From: Histoplasma ohiense
Taxonomy: Eukaryota; Ascomycota; Eurotiomycetes; Onygenales; Ajellomycetaceae
NCBI GenBank assembly: GCA_017607445.1
Contig: JAEVHH010000002.1
Coordinates: forward strand, 5,920,001 to 5,984,000
DNA: 64,000 bases
Direction: 5' to 3'
Below, one piece after another: positions 10,360 through 20,868 of the stretch. Made by a program: the position numbers and the translations under genes. Within the stretch, counting starts at the first letter, position 1; each line of letters starts with the position of its first letter. The notes beneath the pieces are model-generated. The model did no database searches. It was not told the origin of the DNA and saw only the letters and a program-made list of their open reading frames with translations.

Positions 10360-12078
10360 GTTTCTTAGCTATTTTTTGTTCACAATTTGTTATTGATCTG
10401 AAGTAGAGAACATTCTTGTGGATGCTCTGTCTCACTGAGAACAAGATATATCATCTGATGACTTGAATGACAGATGGAAACACTGAGAGTATTGATTAAT
10501 TGACTCTGCAATCATAGAAAGTTCTACACAATCAGATGAACTCTATATACATATCAATCAGTCCCAAGCTCAAGAACCCTCACTCAAAGAACAATGGAGA
10601 CTAGCAACAGAGGCAGATGAATTCTGACAACAAGTCACTGAAGTCATACAAAGCAAAGCACCTTGATTCTCTGCAGATGTATACTCAAGAATGAATATCT
10701 CAGCATGTTCAATTGACAATGACAACTGCTTATACTTTCAAAATAGACAATGAGTCTCTGATTCAGAATCTCTACAAACACAGATCATGCAAGAAATTTA
10801 TGACTCACTGATGATCAGACATTCAGAATATGAAATCATGTACAACATCATTGTCTGAAAATTCTACTGATCAGATATGTTGAAAGACATACATCAGTTT
10901 GTACACAACTGTGATCACTGTGGCTCAGTGATGACATAGCATGAATGCTGAAAAGAGATGCTGAAGCTCTTATCTATCCTCAACTGAACTTGATGTGATA
11001 TAGCTATTGATTTTACAGTTTTCTTATCTGAAAGCAGAGGTTCTATGAACATTCTAGTCATTGTTGACTGACTCAGCAAGGGTGTAATACTACAGTTCTG
11101 TGACAAGATGAATGCTGAAGTAGTTGCAGATGTCTTTGTCAGAAGTCTGTTCTATTGTATGCATAGTCTGTCTTCATTCATTGTGTCAGATAGAGACAGT
11201 CAATTCATCAGCACACTCTGAGCTCACATATGCCAATTATTAAGAATTGAATGAAAGTTATCAATGACATATCACTCAGAGACTGATGGAGCTACTGAGA
11301 GAATGATACAAATGATAAAGAACATTCTCTGTAAGTTCTGCAATTACATGCAAGACAACTGAAGCAATCTGTTGTCATACACTGAGATTATGATTAACAG
11401 TTGAGATTCTGCTACAACAGACATAAGCTCATTCTTTCTTCTACATGAATACAATTTAGAGATTCTGAACTTTCTCAAGACTCTCTGAGAAACCACATAC
11501 ACCCACAGCCTCATACAGACAGCAGAGAACATCATGAGCAAGCTGAAGAAAGTCTGCAAATGAACAGAAGCTTCAATGATCAGTGCTCAGCAAGATTATA
11601 AGAATCAAGTGAATATCAGAAGAAGTTCTGCAATCTGATATTATATAGAAGACAAAGTCTGACTGAATCTCAAGAACATAAGAATGAACTGTTCCTTGTG
11701 TATACTAGATTATCATCACATCAAGTATACAGTGAAGAAAGTGCTAGACACACATGATTATCAACTCAATACTCTGTCTGGCATTCACAACATCTTTCAT
11801 ACAAACCTGCTCTGACCCGCGGCCAAGGATCCATTCCCCTCACAGAGAACCTTCAATTGACAGCCATCTGCCATTGTAGAAGAAGACAATGAACTCAAGT
11901 GAGAAATTGAAGCAATTCTTGATGATAGAATCAACCACTGCTGCTGTGAATACCTTGTCAAATGAGTAGAATATGATTGTCTGATCTGAGAATCTGCATC
12001 TGTCTTGAAGAACACCACCACCCTCGACATCTATAAGTTCTCACTCACTCTGATAGAGAGGGATAATGTGATGGGTTA
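10360..12078 (+). pseudogene. Right half of the older gypsy pol (RNase H end, integrase, chromodomain)
   Basis: This stretch continues the frame broken at 4414. It carries the same blocks as 6590-4873 of the minus-strand copy: the HHCC region (about 10800-10925), the DDE core (about 10990-11310) and the chromodomain (about 11890-12000). Nearly all CpG are gone; the ones I see are in the chromodomain region (for example CCCGCGGCC near 11816). TGA codons are frequent, and no function remains. Confidence 0.8.
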
Positions 12079-12600
12079 GTATCTATTAGTAATTAACTTA
12101 TGCAATCAACTTCTCTTCTGCATCCACTTGTTTCTGACTGTTGTCATTTTGTGTAATTCTTGATGTTCTTCTGCTCTGTGCTCTGCACTTATATAGTCTC
12201 TAATGATTCTTCTGTGTAGCTTCTTACATTCTTCTGCTCTGTGTTCTGCACTTGTATAGTCTCTAATGATTCTTTCACATAGCTTCTTATGTTCTTCTGC
12301 TCTGTGTTTCACACTCATATAGTCTCTAATAATTCTTCTGTGTAGCTCTCAACAATTCTCCCACTCCACATTCTGTGCTTGTGTAGCTTCTAACAATTCT
12401 TATGTGTATCTCTTAATGTTCTTCCACTCCACACTCCACTGTGGAGTGGCTTCTGATATTCTTCCACTCTGAACTTTCCTCTATAAGAACCCTCTTTGTA
12501 CGACCTTTTCTTCTGATTTCTTTTCTCTTTCTTTCCTTAATCAATTCGTAATCTGTAATTAGAATAGTACCAAATCGTTAATCGAAGTACGCCCGTTACA
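12067..12600 (+). repeat. 3' LTR of the older gypsy element, 534 bp, with one extra 63-bp unit
   Basis: It starts TGTGATGGG and ends GCCCGTTACA. It is 63 bp longer than the other three LTRs. CTGCTCTGTG recurs at 12171, 12234 and 12297, exactly 63 bp apart, with two more diverged units before 12480. The extra length equals one repeat unit. Confidence 0.85.
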
Positions 12601-13299
12601 AACAGTGATGTGACACTTTACTACAAGAATTGAATGAAACAATTTCAGTCATCTGAAATATGCTAGAAGCACATCTGAACCATGGTAGAGATGCAACTAG
12701 TGTGAATGATAACTGTGATAACATCATCAGTATTCTCAGATCATCAGAAGTCATACTACAAACACTCAACATTTTAGTAAAAAGCACTGTGACTACTGTC
12801 AGTGAAAGATGTAGTCAGATATCACTTTGACAATTAGAACTTCAAAATCTCAGTATGAGCAGTCATTCTTCTCAGAGAGATGTGGAAAAGTTCTGAGATC
12901 AAAATATGAAAGAATTCAAAAACTTTGTTACAGCTGCTATCACTTTCCATGTCAGTGATCTTGATTACTACAATGAACATGATCATTGAAAGATCATTGA
13001 AGTCATTACTCATTTCAATGTTGAGATGCAACAATGTTGGTATCAACATACACATGATATGCAGACTTTGCCATCATGGGAAGAATTTGTTAGTTGGATG
13101 CAATGTCAAGTCATCAATTCAGATAGAAGTTTTCAAGATGCTGATAGACAGTACTGAAAAACAGAGCAACAAGAAGATCAGACAGTTCAATAATTTGTTT
13201 CACACTTACAATCAATTGAAGAATGTCTGCAGCATTCTTATAGTGAATACCATCAGAAATCACATCTCTATATGAAAGTTCTACCTTCCATTCACTGAG

Positions 13300-13690
13300 A
13301 ATTCAACAAATATGCAATCAAATTGGAAGAGTTAAGCTATGATGCCACTCTACATAAACTTGCAATGACAGAATTGAATCTGTCAGAGAGATGAAAGAAG
13401 CTTAAAGAGAAGTCAAATTTCAAAAACCTCACTCAAAGCTTTAACAACAGAAATAATGCTGATAATAGATCACAAAACAAATGCAGATGGAATGACACTA
13501 CAAAGTTCAATGACTCCACTCAATCAAAATATTGCTGTTATTGCAAGCAACCAGGACATACCATCAATTCATGTTTCAAACAACTCAAAGACAAATTCAA
13601 AAACATCAAGTCCAACTCAAAACCTGATATGAAAGATACAAAGAACTCAAAGGACTCAAAAAACACTTAAGACATATCATTCAGCTTGCA
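13300..13690 (+). pseudogene. gag C-terminus with zinc knuckle of the second chromovirus
   Basis: The reading frame holds one CCHC zinc knuckle (C-x2-C-x4-H-x4-C, about 13533-13574) followed by a Lys- and Asn-rich tail ending at TAA near 13670. Upstream gag is broken by TGA codons. The binding residues of the knuckle are intact, although the protein as a whole is not. Confidence 0.65.
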
Positions 13691-13786
13691 ATGGCAGTTA
13701 TAAATGTGAAAAGTCAATACAAAAACATCTTAAGCTTCACTGTCACAGTGGAACTTGCTACATCTAAGAGTCTGCAAAAAATGCTT

Positions 13787-15620
13787 GCACTAGTAGACTC
13801 TGAATCAGAAGTGAACTGTGTTGATGAATTTTGAACAAAGAATCACAATCTAGAAGCTGCTCACTGCAAAATCAAAATGATCAAGTTGATTGATGAATGT
13901 ATAATGTGCTTCTTTGAAGAGTATAACATTGCAACTACTGTCACTGATCACAAGAGTAATACACAGCAGATATTTCATTTCTTTCATACAATGAAGATGA
14001 AGAACTACAGTCTTGTATTAGAATTTTCTTAGTTAAGACAAATAAATCCTCTTATAGATTGATCAGATGGACAATTCTTCTTTAGAAGCTCTGAAGATAA
14101 ACAACAGTCTCAAATTATTTCTGAACAAGATGTTCTAACTGAAGTTCTCACAGAAGCTAGAGTAGAAATGCTTGTAGTATTATCTACAGAATGTTCAAAA
14201 GACTCAAAGCATGCTTCACATGTATTCTCAGCTGTGTATTCAGACTTGCTGACTGATCTATTCAATTATGTCATGCCATACACACATATCTTCTCAGAAG
14301 AAGCTGCTATAAATGTGAAAAGATCAGAAGAAATGAAACACTGTATAGATCTCAAGTCTGATGCACAATCTTCATTTATATCAATATACAATCTCTCTGA
14401 AACTGAGTTAGCTGCTCTAAGAGAATATTTAAAAAATGCATTAGATAAAGAGTGGATACAACTGTTCAGTAGCTCAGCTGATGTACTGATTCTCTTTGTT
14501 CTCAAAAAAGATAATGAACTTCATCTTTGTGTAGACTATTGAGGATTAAATTGAATCACTATCAAGAACTGATATCCTCTATCTCTAATAAGTGAATTAC
14601 TTGATAGACTTTCAAAAGTCAAGATATTCACTAAGCTGAATCTTTGAGATGTCTATCACTGCATACTTATAGCAGCAAAAGACTGTTGAAAGACAGTCTT
14701 TAGAATGAGATATGAATATTTTGAATATGTAGTTATGCCATTTGAACTAGCTAATGCTTCAGTGATATTTCAAGTATACATTAACAATGTCTTGTCTGAT
14801 TTGTTGAATATATGTTGTGTTGTCTATTTGGACGACATTCTCATATTCTTCAATTCAAAGCAGAAACATAAAGTGCATGTTACTAAGATGCTAGAACATC
14901 TCAAGTGTGTGAATTTATTTGTCAAACTCTCTAAATGTGAATTTGAAGTGGACAAAGTCTCATTTCTGAGGTTTGTTATAGATACAAATGATGTTGAGAT
15001 GAAGTCAGACAAAGTCTCCACTATTGTGAAATGATCTACATCTAAATCAATTAAAGAGGTTCAATTCTTCTTGAGCTTTGCTAATTTCTATTGATGATTT
15101 ATTAAGTCTTTCTCCTCTATTGCAGCCCCATTATTTGAACTTACAAAAGAGAGCAAGAAGAGGGAAAGAAAAGCCACTTTTATATAAACAGAAGATGCTC
15201 AAAGTGCTTTTGATGAGCTCAAATCATGCTTTATATGTGCTTCTCTATTAGCTTATTTTGACTCAGCTCAGTGTATTCAGATTGAATCTGATGTGTTCAC
15301 TTTTGCAGTTGCTGCTATTCTGTCACAGTTGCAGAATGATGAGCACTGGCATTCAGTTGTCTTCTAGTCAAGAAAGTTGATTGATGTGAAAATGTGTTAT
15401 AATACTCATGATAAAGAACTCTTGACTATTGTAGCAGTATTTAAGAATTGAAGACATTATCTGAAGAGAAGTCAGTATTCAATTCAAGTCTGATCTGATC
15501 ATATCAATCTGCAGTACTTTATGATGACTAAGAAACTGAACAGACATCAGATCAGATGAGTGAAAGCTTTATCTGCTTATGATTTTATATTACTGCACCA
15601 CTCTGAATCAAAGAATTCAG
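13787..15620 (+). pseudogene. Protease, reverse transcriptase and RNase H relic of the second chromovirus
   Basis: A retropepsin-like L-V-D-S-E-S-E appears near 13790; the usual D-S-G is now D-S-E. RT fragments are open at 14168-14542 and 14705-15034, the latter with the catalytic Y-L-D-D intact. RNase H follows (V-A-A-I-L-S, then Y-N-T-H-D-K-E-L-L near 15400). TGA codons separate the fragments. Confidence 0.75.
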
Positions 15621-16125
15621 CTGATGAGTTCAGTTGTTGTGCAGACTACAGTGAGATCTATAATGATCAAACTATATTATCTATTCTGCAATAGAAGCTG
15701 AAACATGGAGTTAGACTAGACTGAGAAGCTGATACTTCTTTTCAAAATGATATTTCTTCTGATGTAGTCTGTGCACAGATCTCTAATGAGCAAAATGCTT
15801 CTTTTAATGAGTGAAAAGTACTTCATACATCAACATTTTCTATCTCTTGCATAAACTCTTCCCCTCTGTTGCATGTTGAGCAATATATGCCCCAGATTGC
15901 AGTCAATAAGACTATTCTTGAGAACTCAGTATACACAGAAATGCTTGAATTCTTCATCTCATTTCTGAGTAAAGCACAGAAGATTGATTCTTTTGCTGCT
16001 GAGCAAAGAGAGAAGATAAAAGAGAAGAATATGACTGTCACTGAAAATATGCTATAGATAATTTCTGAGGATGATATATTGCATGCTGATGATCATGTGT
16101 ATGTCCCTCAATGAAAAGCACTCAT

Positions 16126-17400
16126 TGATGAAATTATCAGTGCAAACCATGATGATCCACAGAGAGGTCATTTTGGTATAAAAAAGTTCATAGACAGCAT
16201 TCAGAACAAATACTATTGACATGAGCTAGTCAGAAATATCAAAGATTATATATCCACTTATGATACTTGTCAAAGAGTAAAGCCAAAACAGCACAGACAA
16301 TATGGAGAATTGAGTACAATTCTCTTATCATCAAATTCTTTTGAGTCTATTACTATGGATTTTATTACAGACTTGCCAGCCTCTACATTTCTCCATCAAA
16401 TCTATGATGCAATTTTAGTGATTGTGGATATATATACCAAGTTTATAATCTATATTCCTTGCATCAAAAACATTACTGCTGATGAACTAGCAGAAATTGT
16501 TTATGCCAAGTTCTATACAATTTACAGAGTACTCAAAAACCATATATCTGATTGAGATTTGCTGTTTACAAGCCATTATTGATCCACCTTTTGTTATATG
16601 CTAGATGCACATCAGAAACTTTCAACAGTCTTTCACTCTCAAACAGATGATCAAACAGAATGACAAAATCAAATCTTGAAACATTATTTTCAATGCTTTA
16701 TCAACTATCATCAAGATGACTGAGTATGCTGACTACTGCTAGCACAGTTTGTTTACAATATCTCTCAACATGCCTCTACTGAAATGGCATCTGCAGAAGC
16801 CTTAATGGGATATCAATCTGATTTGAAAATTAATGTCAGCAAATCATTACAACCAGTCGCCATACATGCTGCTAGCTGCATGAAACATATTGAGGAAACA
16901 CATCATAAGCTCATCAAGAATCTACAAAAGATGCAACAAGCACAGAAAATCTATTATGATGCAAAACATAAGCTTCAACAATTTAAAATAGATGACTATA
17001 TCATGCTCAATACAAAAAATCTCCAATTGCTGCATTCAATTTGCAAACTCAATCATAAATATGTTGAACTCTTCAAGATTCTGGATATCATCAGAAAACA
17101 AGTATACAAACTAGAACTGCCACCTTCATATAGAAGCATTCATTCTGTATTTCATGTATTTTTATTGAAGTCATACAACCACAGAAATGGAGCTCTATCA
17201 GAACCAGAATCAGAACTTGTCAACAGCAAAGAAAAATATCAAATTGAAGAAATTCTTGAAAAACAACAACAAAAAAACAAACCTCTGAAATATCTTGTGA
17301 GATGGATAGATTGAGGTTCTAGTGATGATACATAAGAACTGAAAGAAAACATATTGAATATTCAGACATTCAAAATCTTCCTCAAACAAGAAAATGAACA
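16126..17400 (+). pseudogene. Integrase and chromodomain relic of the second chromovirus
   Basis: The zinc-binding part reads H-D-D-P-Q-R-G-H-F-G and later D-T-C-Q-R-V-K. The catalytic core starts T-M-D-F-I-T-D-L-P (16352) with the first Asp and continues to H-I-S-D near 16540. An open frame from 16784 to 17314 carries the tail and a chromodomain (Y-Q-I-E-E-I-L and Y-L-V-R-W-I). Single TGA codons interrupt it. Confidence 0.75.
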
Positions 17401-17639
17401 ACAAATACAAAATCAACATACTTCCAAATGTCAAAAGCATGAATTTCAAGTCAAAAGATGTCAGAAATGCAAATCTTAAATCAAAAAACACTAGAAGTGC
17501 AAATCTCACTCAAACTTCAATCAAATACATTCTTTTTAGAAGGATTTTATCAGGGAAAAGAGAAAAAAGGAAAAAAAAAATTCAATTTGAATATAATAAA
17601 TACAAAAAATAAAACATACAAGCAAGGAAAAAACAAAGA

Positions 17640-19200
17640 AAATGAGTTCTAAGAAAAGTCTAAAGACTCTCAGTTCATTTACTCTCATTTCATTCTTCAT
17701 CTCTCACTTTCTCTTCTCTCTCTCATCATTTCTCTCATTTTCTCTCTCTGCCACTCTCACTCAATACTTCTTCTGGTACTCATATATTACAGACACTCAT
17801 TTTGAATGCAGAGGTATAGACAAATGTCTATTCCACAACACATTTATCTTCTCATATCTTTTCTCTCTCATCAATCTACTCATCTTTCAGCATATCTGAT
17901 GAAGGAAGATATTTCTCTTCATCTTTTTCTCTCACTTCTTCATCATTCAGAGCACCCTCTTCCTCTGCTTCATCAACATCAGTGATAAATTGACAAAGAA
18001 AGCAGGTATTATAAGCACTGCTGCAGTTATCAGCATCTTCACAATCTTCTTCATTGACTCTTCAGTCAACTTCTCTCTCATCAATCTCTTCTCAATCAAT
18101 CTCTTCATCACAGAGTCTCTGAAGCTCATCACTTTCAAAATCTTCTTCTTCACATTCTTCTCTTCCTCTAACATCTCTGCTCTGAAAGAATCAGATATAA
18201 CCACAGTCTTCAAAACCTGCATCTCTGCAGACTCAGCTGCTGCTCAGCACTGAAATTATAGAGCATTCATCTCTGCTCTGTCTCAAGCAGACAGCATCAT
18301 CAGATGAAATGCATTCAATTGTTTTATCAAATGATGAAGATGACTTTTGTAATTGATCATATTCTTTCTGATCACCACCCCCACAAAAATAAACACTCAT
18401 CTGTGCATGATGCATCTCAGAAGAGGTGTATCATGCATCTAATATCATTATCAGTATATCAACATTGCTAAGAGCACTACTATCTATTCAAAAGTAAATT
18501 TGAAGAAAAAGGAAAAGAAAATAAGAATTAAAGAGGATTACTCACAGATTTGCAGAATTTTTCTGCAGAGATACAAGTCTCACAATGCTTCTGAGTATTT
18601 GATCTCAGCATACATCAAAAATTGATGTTCTCAAGTCTAGAGACACAACATTCACATAGAATTCAACTGTTGTGCATTATATGATTAGAGCTAAACCTAG
18701 AGCAATATAACAAGCAAACAGTGAATGATGCTATACAGAAATGAGCTAGTGGCACACATGATCACACTAATAACATCACTGACAAGAAACACCAACAATA
18801 ATATGCAATAAGCATTCAAGGAACAACTTACTTAAAATCAGAATAATCAAGAAAGCTCATTTTGATAAAAAAGAGAGAAGAGAGAATGATGATATAAAAA
18901 ATTTAAAAATTTTTTGAGAACAAGAAATCACAGCAGAAGAGGCAAGAAGCTTTGATGATGATCAAGTTAAAAGAGAAGAGAAATCTTCAAGAGAAAAGAA
19001 ATTCTTTTTGCTTCTCTGCATGCAATCTCTGACAATCAAAGAATCCGCCAATTCCATCTCATTAGAAAATCAATAACAACATGCATACAAGCTATCTAGA
19101 GGACGCGATTGATATACTGCTATCAACAAGTGGAACTTACAATATGAGAATGCAATTATCTACTAGCAAGCAATCTATACAATCACTGAGAGCAGCTCTT
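17640..19200 (-). other. AT-rich decayed stretch, pyrimidine-rich on the plus strand; acidic coding remnant possible on minus
   Basis: From about 17,660 to 18,350 the plus strand is an unusually long run of C and T. Read on the minus strand it yields Glu/Asp/Lys-rich peptide blocks (for example 18222-17947), broken by stops. This could be a decayed acidic ORF carried by the element or captured from the host, or simply a biased untranslated region. I recognise no domain. From 18,350 to 19,200 I see nothing but AT-rich decay. Confidence 0.35.
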
Positions 19201-19218
19201 ATAAAAAAGAGGGGCAAT

Positions 19219-19594
19219 TGTAATGCACTTGTTTATTATTTCCTTATTATCTTTGCTTATTCTTACCTCTTTTCATTATACTCTCGCTACCACTATTTCT
19301 ATATGTATATATATATTGATGTATGTATTTCACACATCTTCTTTCTCTTTCTTTTCTTTCTTAGTGATTAGCTACACTACACTACACTATGCTATATTAC
19401 ACTACTATACTATATTACTCTACAATATATTACTATTATCTCTGCTACACTATAAACTATCTTCTACTGTTACTCTTCACACTGTCACTACACCTCACAA
19501 GTTCCTTGTCACTTGGACTAGATATGTAAGAATCACAACACCTTAGAATCCCACACTATACTGAATCCATCTAGACTATATACATAGTGTTGAA
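19219..19594 (+). repeat. Candidate 3' LTR of the second chromovirus
   Basis: A purine run (AAAAAAGAGGGG, about 19205-19216) resembles a polypurine tract and precedes TGTAATGCAC. A possible LTR end is ...GTGTTGAACA near 19594. The interior has low-complexity CTACACTA runs (19370-19450). There is no partner LTR in the window, so this is tentative. Confidence 0.35.
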
Positions 19595-19682
19595 CATTGC
19601 TCCACCCTGCAGTGGCAGTTACCAATAGAAATGAGATAAGAAAGGGTACCCCCAATATCCACCAAGATGTGATAATATTCTT

Positions 19683-19800
19683 TTGGAGAAGGTGGGATTC
19701 GAACCCACTACCTTCTTGTCTCAGCAGTGATGGCCCCAACACCAAGTGCCTACTTGAGAAAGCATTCCATGAACAGCGCTTACCACTACGCCATCCACCC
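19683..19800 (-). pseudogene. tRNA-like sequence (SINE head or tRNA pseudogene)
   Basis: On the minus strand TGGCGTAGTGGT fits a tRNA box A and GGTTCGAATCC fits box B, with a T-stem GTGGG/CCCAC and a D-arm (GCG...CGC). The spacing between the boxes is long, about 80 nt. The would-be acceptor arms (GGGTGGA and CTTCTCC) pair poorly and no clear anticodon arm is visible. A functional tRNA is unlikely; a tRNA-derived SINE or a decayed intron-containing tRNA fits better. It directly abuts a truncated copia-type LTR. Confidence 0.5.
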
Positions 19801-19802
19801 CC

Positions 19803-19922
19803 CCTCTTTCTTATAAATACTGCCTGGTTATCATGTAATTATTGGGGTTATAATAAGCAATTCAATTTATCTATCAATATTCAGTATTTGGGTCAATATT
19901 TGGACTTTATTCAGTTCCGACA
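19803..19922 (+). repeat. 5'-truncated copia-type LTR
   Basis: About 120 bp match the right part of the solo LTR at 63648-63876, from CTCTTTCTTATAAATACTGCC to the end TTCCGACA, with only a few differences. The left half of the LTR (starting TGTCGGA) is missing and is replaced by the tRNA-like sequence. TATAAATA near 19811 may be the LTR promoter. Confidence 0.75.
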
Positions 19923-20240
19923 TATTGGAGGCCCAAGAGAGATAGAACCCCGAGCTCTTGATAATGCCGATTACATGCGACTTGTTCGATGATCAGGAAC
20001 GGCAAGAGGAACTACTGGCAGAGAGTATGAATAACATGGGTAACGCATGTGATGGAGGAGTATCTGGTCTCATGTAGAGTATACAAGGGAGCAGACAAAT
20101 CAATGGCATTCAGGAACAATGAGAGATATCACCTTGTTCCACTCTTCGGACGCAACAACGGCTCCGATTTCGATGGGCCATGTCCCTCTGCTTATTACTT
20201 CGATGGTTGGCTCTCAAATGTATTTTTGTTATTGTAATCT
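19923..20240 (+). mobile_element. Leader and possible gag start of the truncated copia-type element
   Basis: Directly after the LTR end the sequence reads TATTGGAGGCCCAAG, the place and style of a primer-binding and leader region. A short acidic frame (L-F-D-D-Q-E-R-Q-E-E-L-L, about 19990-20075) may be the start of gag. Nothing recognisable of pol follows, so the element is a fragment. From 20240 to about 20,870 I see no gene. Confidence 0.45.
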
Positions 20241-20868
20241 CATTTCCCTTAGGTTATTCGTACTGAGCGAGACATATATCGATCTTAGCTTAATCACTAT
20301 ATACAAGTGTGATCGTAAATTCTGTAAACTTTTAATGATGGGTACATACCAATATATTCAAGTGAAATGCCTAACAATATTTTAAAATGCCATTCAAAAA
20401 TATCCAGTTATTTTAATACGCTAGTAATTTTAACATTCGGGCGATGTTTGAGGTTGGTAAACGAGGATCTATTTACGAATATCCCCCAGGCTAACCGAAC
20501 ATCAGCTCCAGTCATACAAAACTCGTACTGCAACCTCCCAGACACCCATCCGCCCACGAACATGTTTCTATCTTATTTCTCTACATATGCATAGTGTTTC
20601 CCTAATCTTAATACTCGATCACCGAGTCCGTTGAATAGATAAATGTAGCAATCGTACGCCGATGACCACCCAGGAGGAAGATATCGCAAAGTTTTCCAGT
20701 CCGGATGAAGGCATGTTGAATTAGCTTTTATTTTTTATCAATATGCATAAATTAACTGAACGGGTCTGGCGAACGAGTTCCAACCCGCGTTGATGGATGT
20801 TACAATATTCTATATCGATATATATATCGGAAATAACCCAATACCGTGCAGAGCAGCTTGAGACCTCT

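Larger units (their letters stand above)
706..12600 (+). mobile_element. Older plus-strand Ty3/gypsy chromovirus, interrupted by a nested copy at 4415-10359
   Basis: The order is LTR (706-1176), leader, gag from about 1484, protease, reverse transcriptase and RNase H to 4414. After the interruption the rest of RNase H, integrase and chromodomain follow (10360-12078), then the 3' LTR (12067-12600). The two halves join in register: the sequence stops at ...CATTGTTTC (4414) and resumes at GTTTCTTAGC (10360). The element is dead: gag and pol contain many TGA codons where the younger copy has sense codons. The internal part 1177-4414 seems to have no CpG at all. No target duplication can be checked on the left because the LTR there is shared with another copy. 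Confidence 0.85.
12601..19594 (+). mobile_element. Second, different Ty3/gypsy chromovirus, heavily decayed, 5' part missing
   Basis: The sequence enters mid-gag directly after the LTR at 12600. Blocks in order: gag zinc knuckle C-C-Y-C-K-Q-P-G-H-T-I-N-S-C (about 13533-13574), a protease-like L-V-D-S motif (about 13790), RT with Y-L-D-D-I-L-I-F (about 14823-14848), RNase H (about 15255-15620), integrase zinc region (about 16130-16300) and core (16330-16800), and a chromodomain (about 17210-17320). Its protein differs clearly from the family at 1-12600. A candidate 3' LTR is 19219-19594. The gypsy array at 1-12600 may have inserted into this element, but the left flank is outside the window. 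Confidence 0.8.

Noticed and set aside
17642..17899. Small hydrophobic protein on the plus strand
   Set aside because: It is a by-product of the pyrimidine-rich AT-decayed stretch (Phe/Leu/Ser only) inside a dead retroelement.
19683..19800. Functional tRNA gene
   Set aside because: Box A and box B are present, but the acceptor arms pair poorly, the spacing is too long and no anticodon arm is clear.
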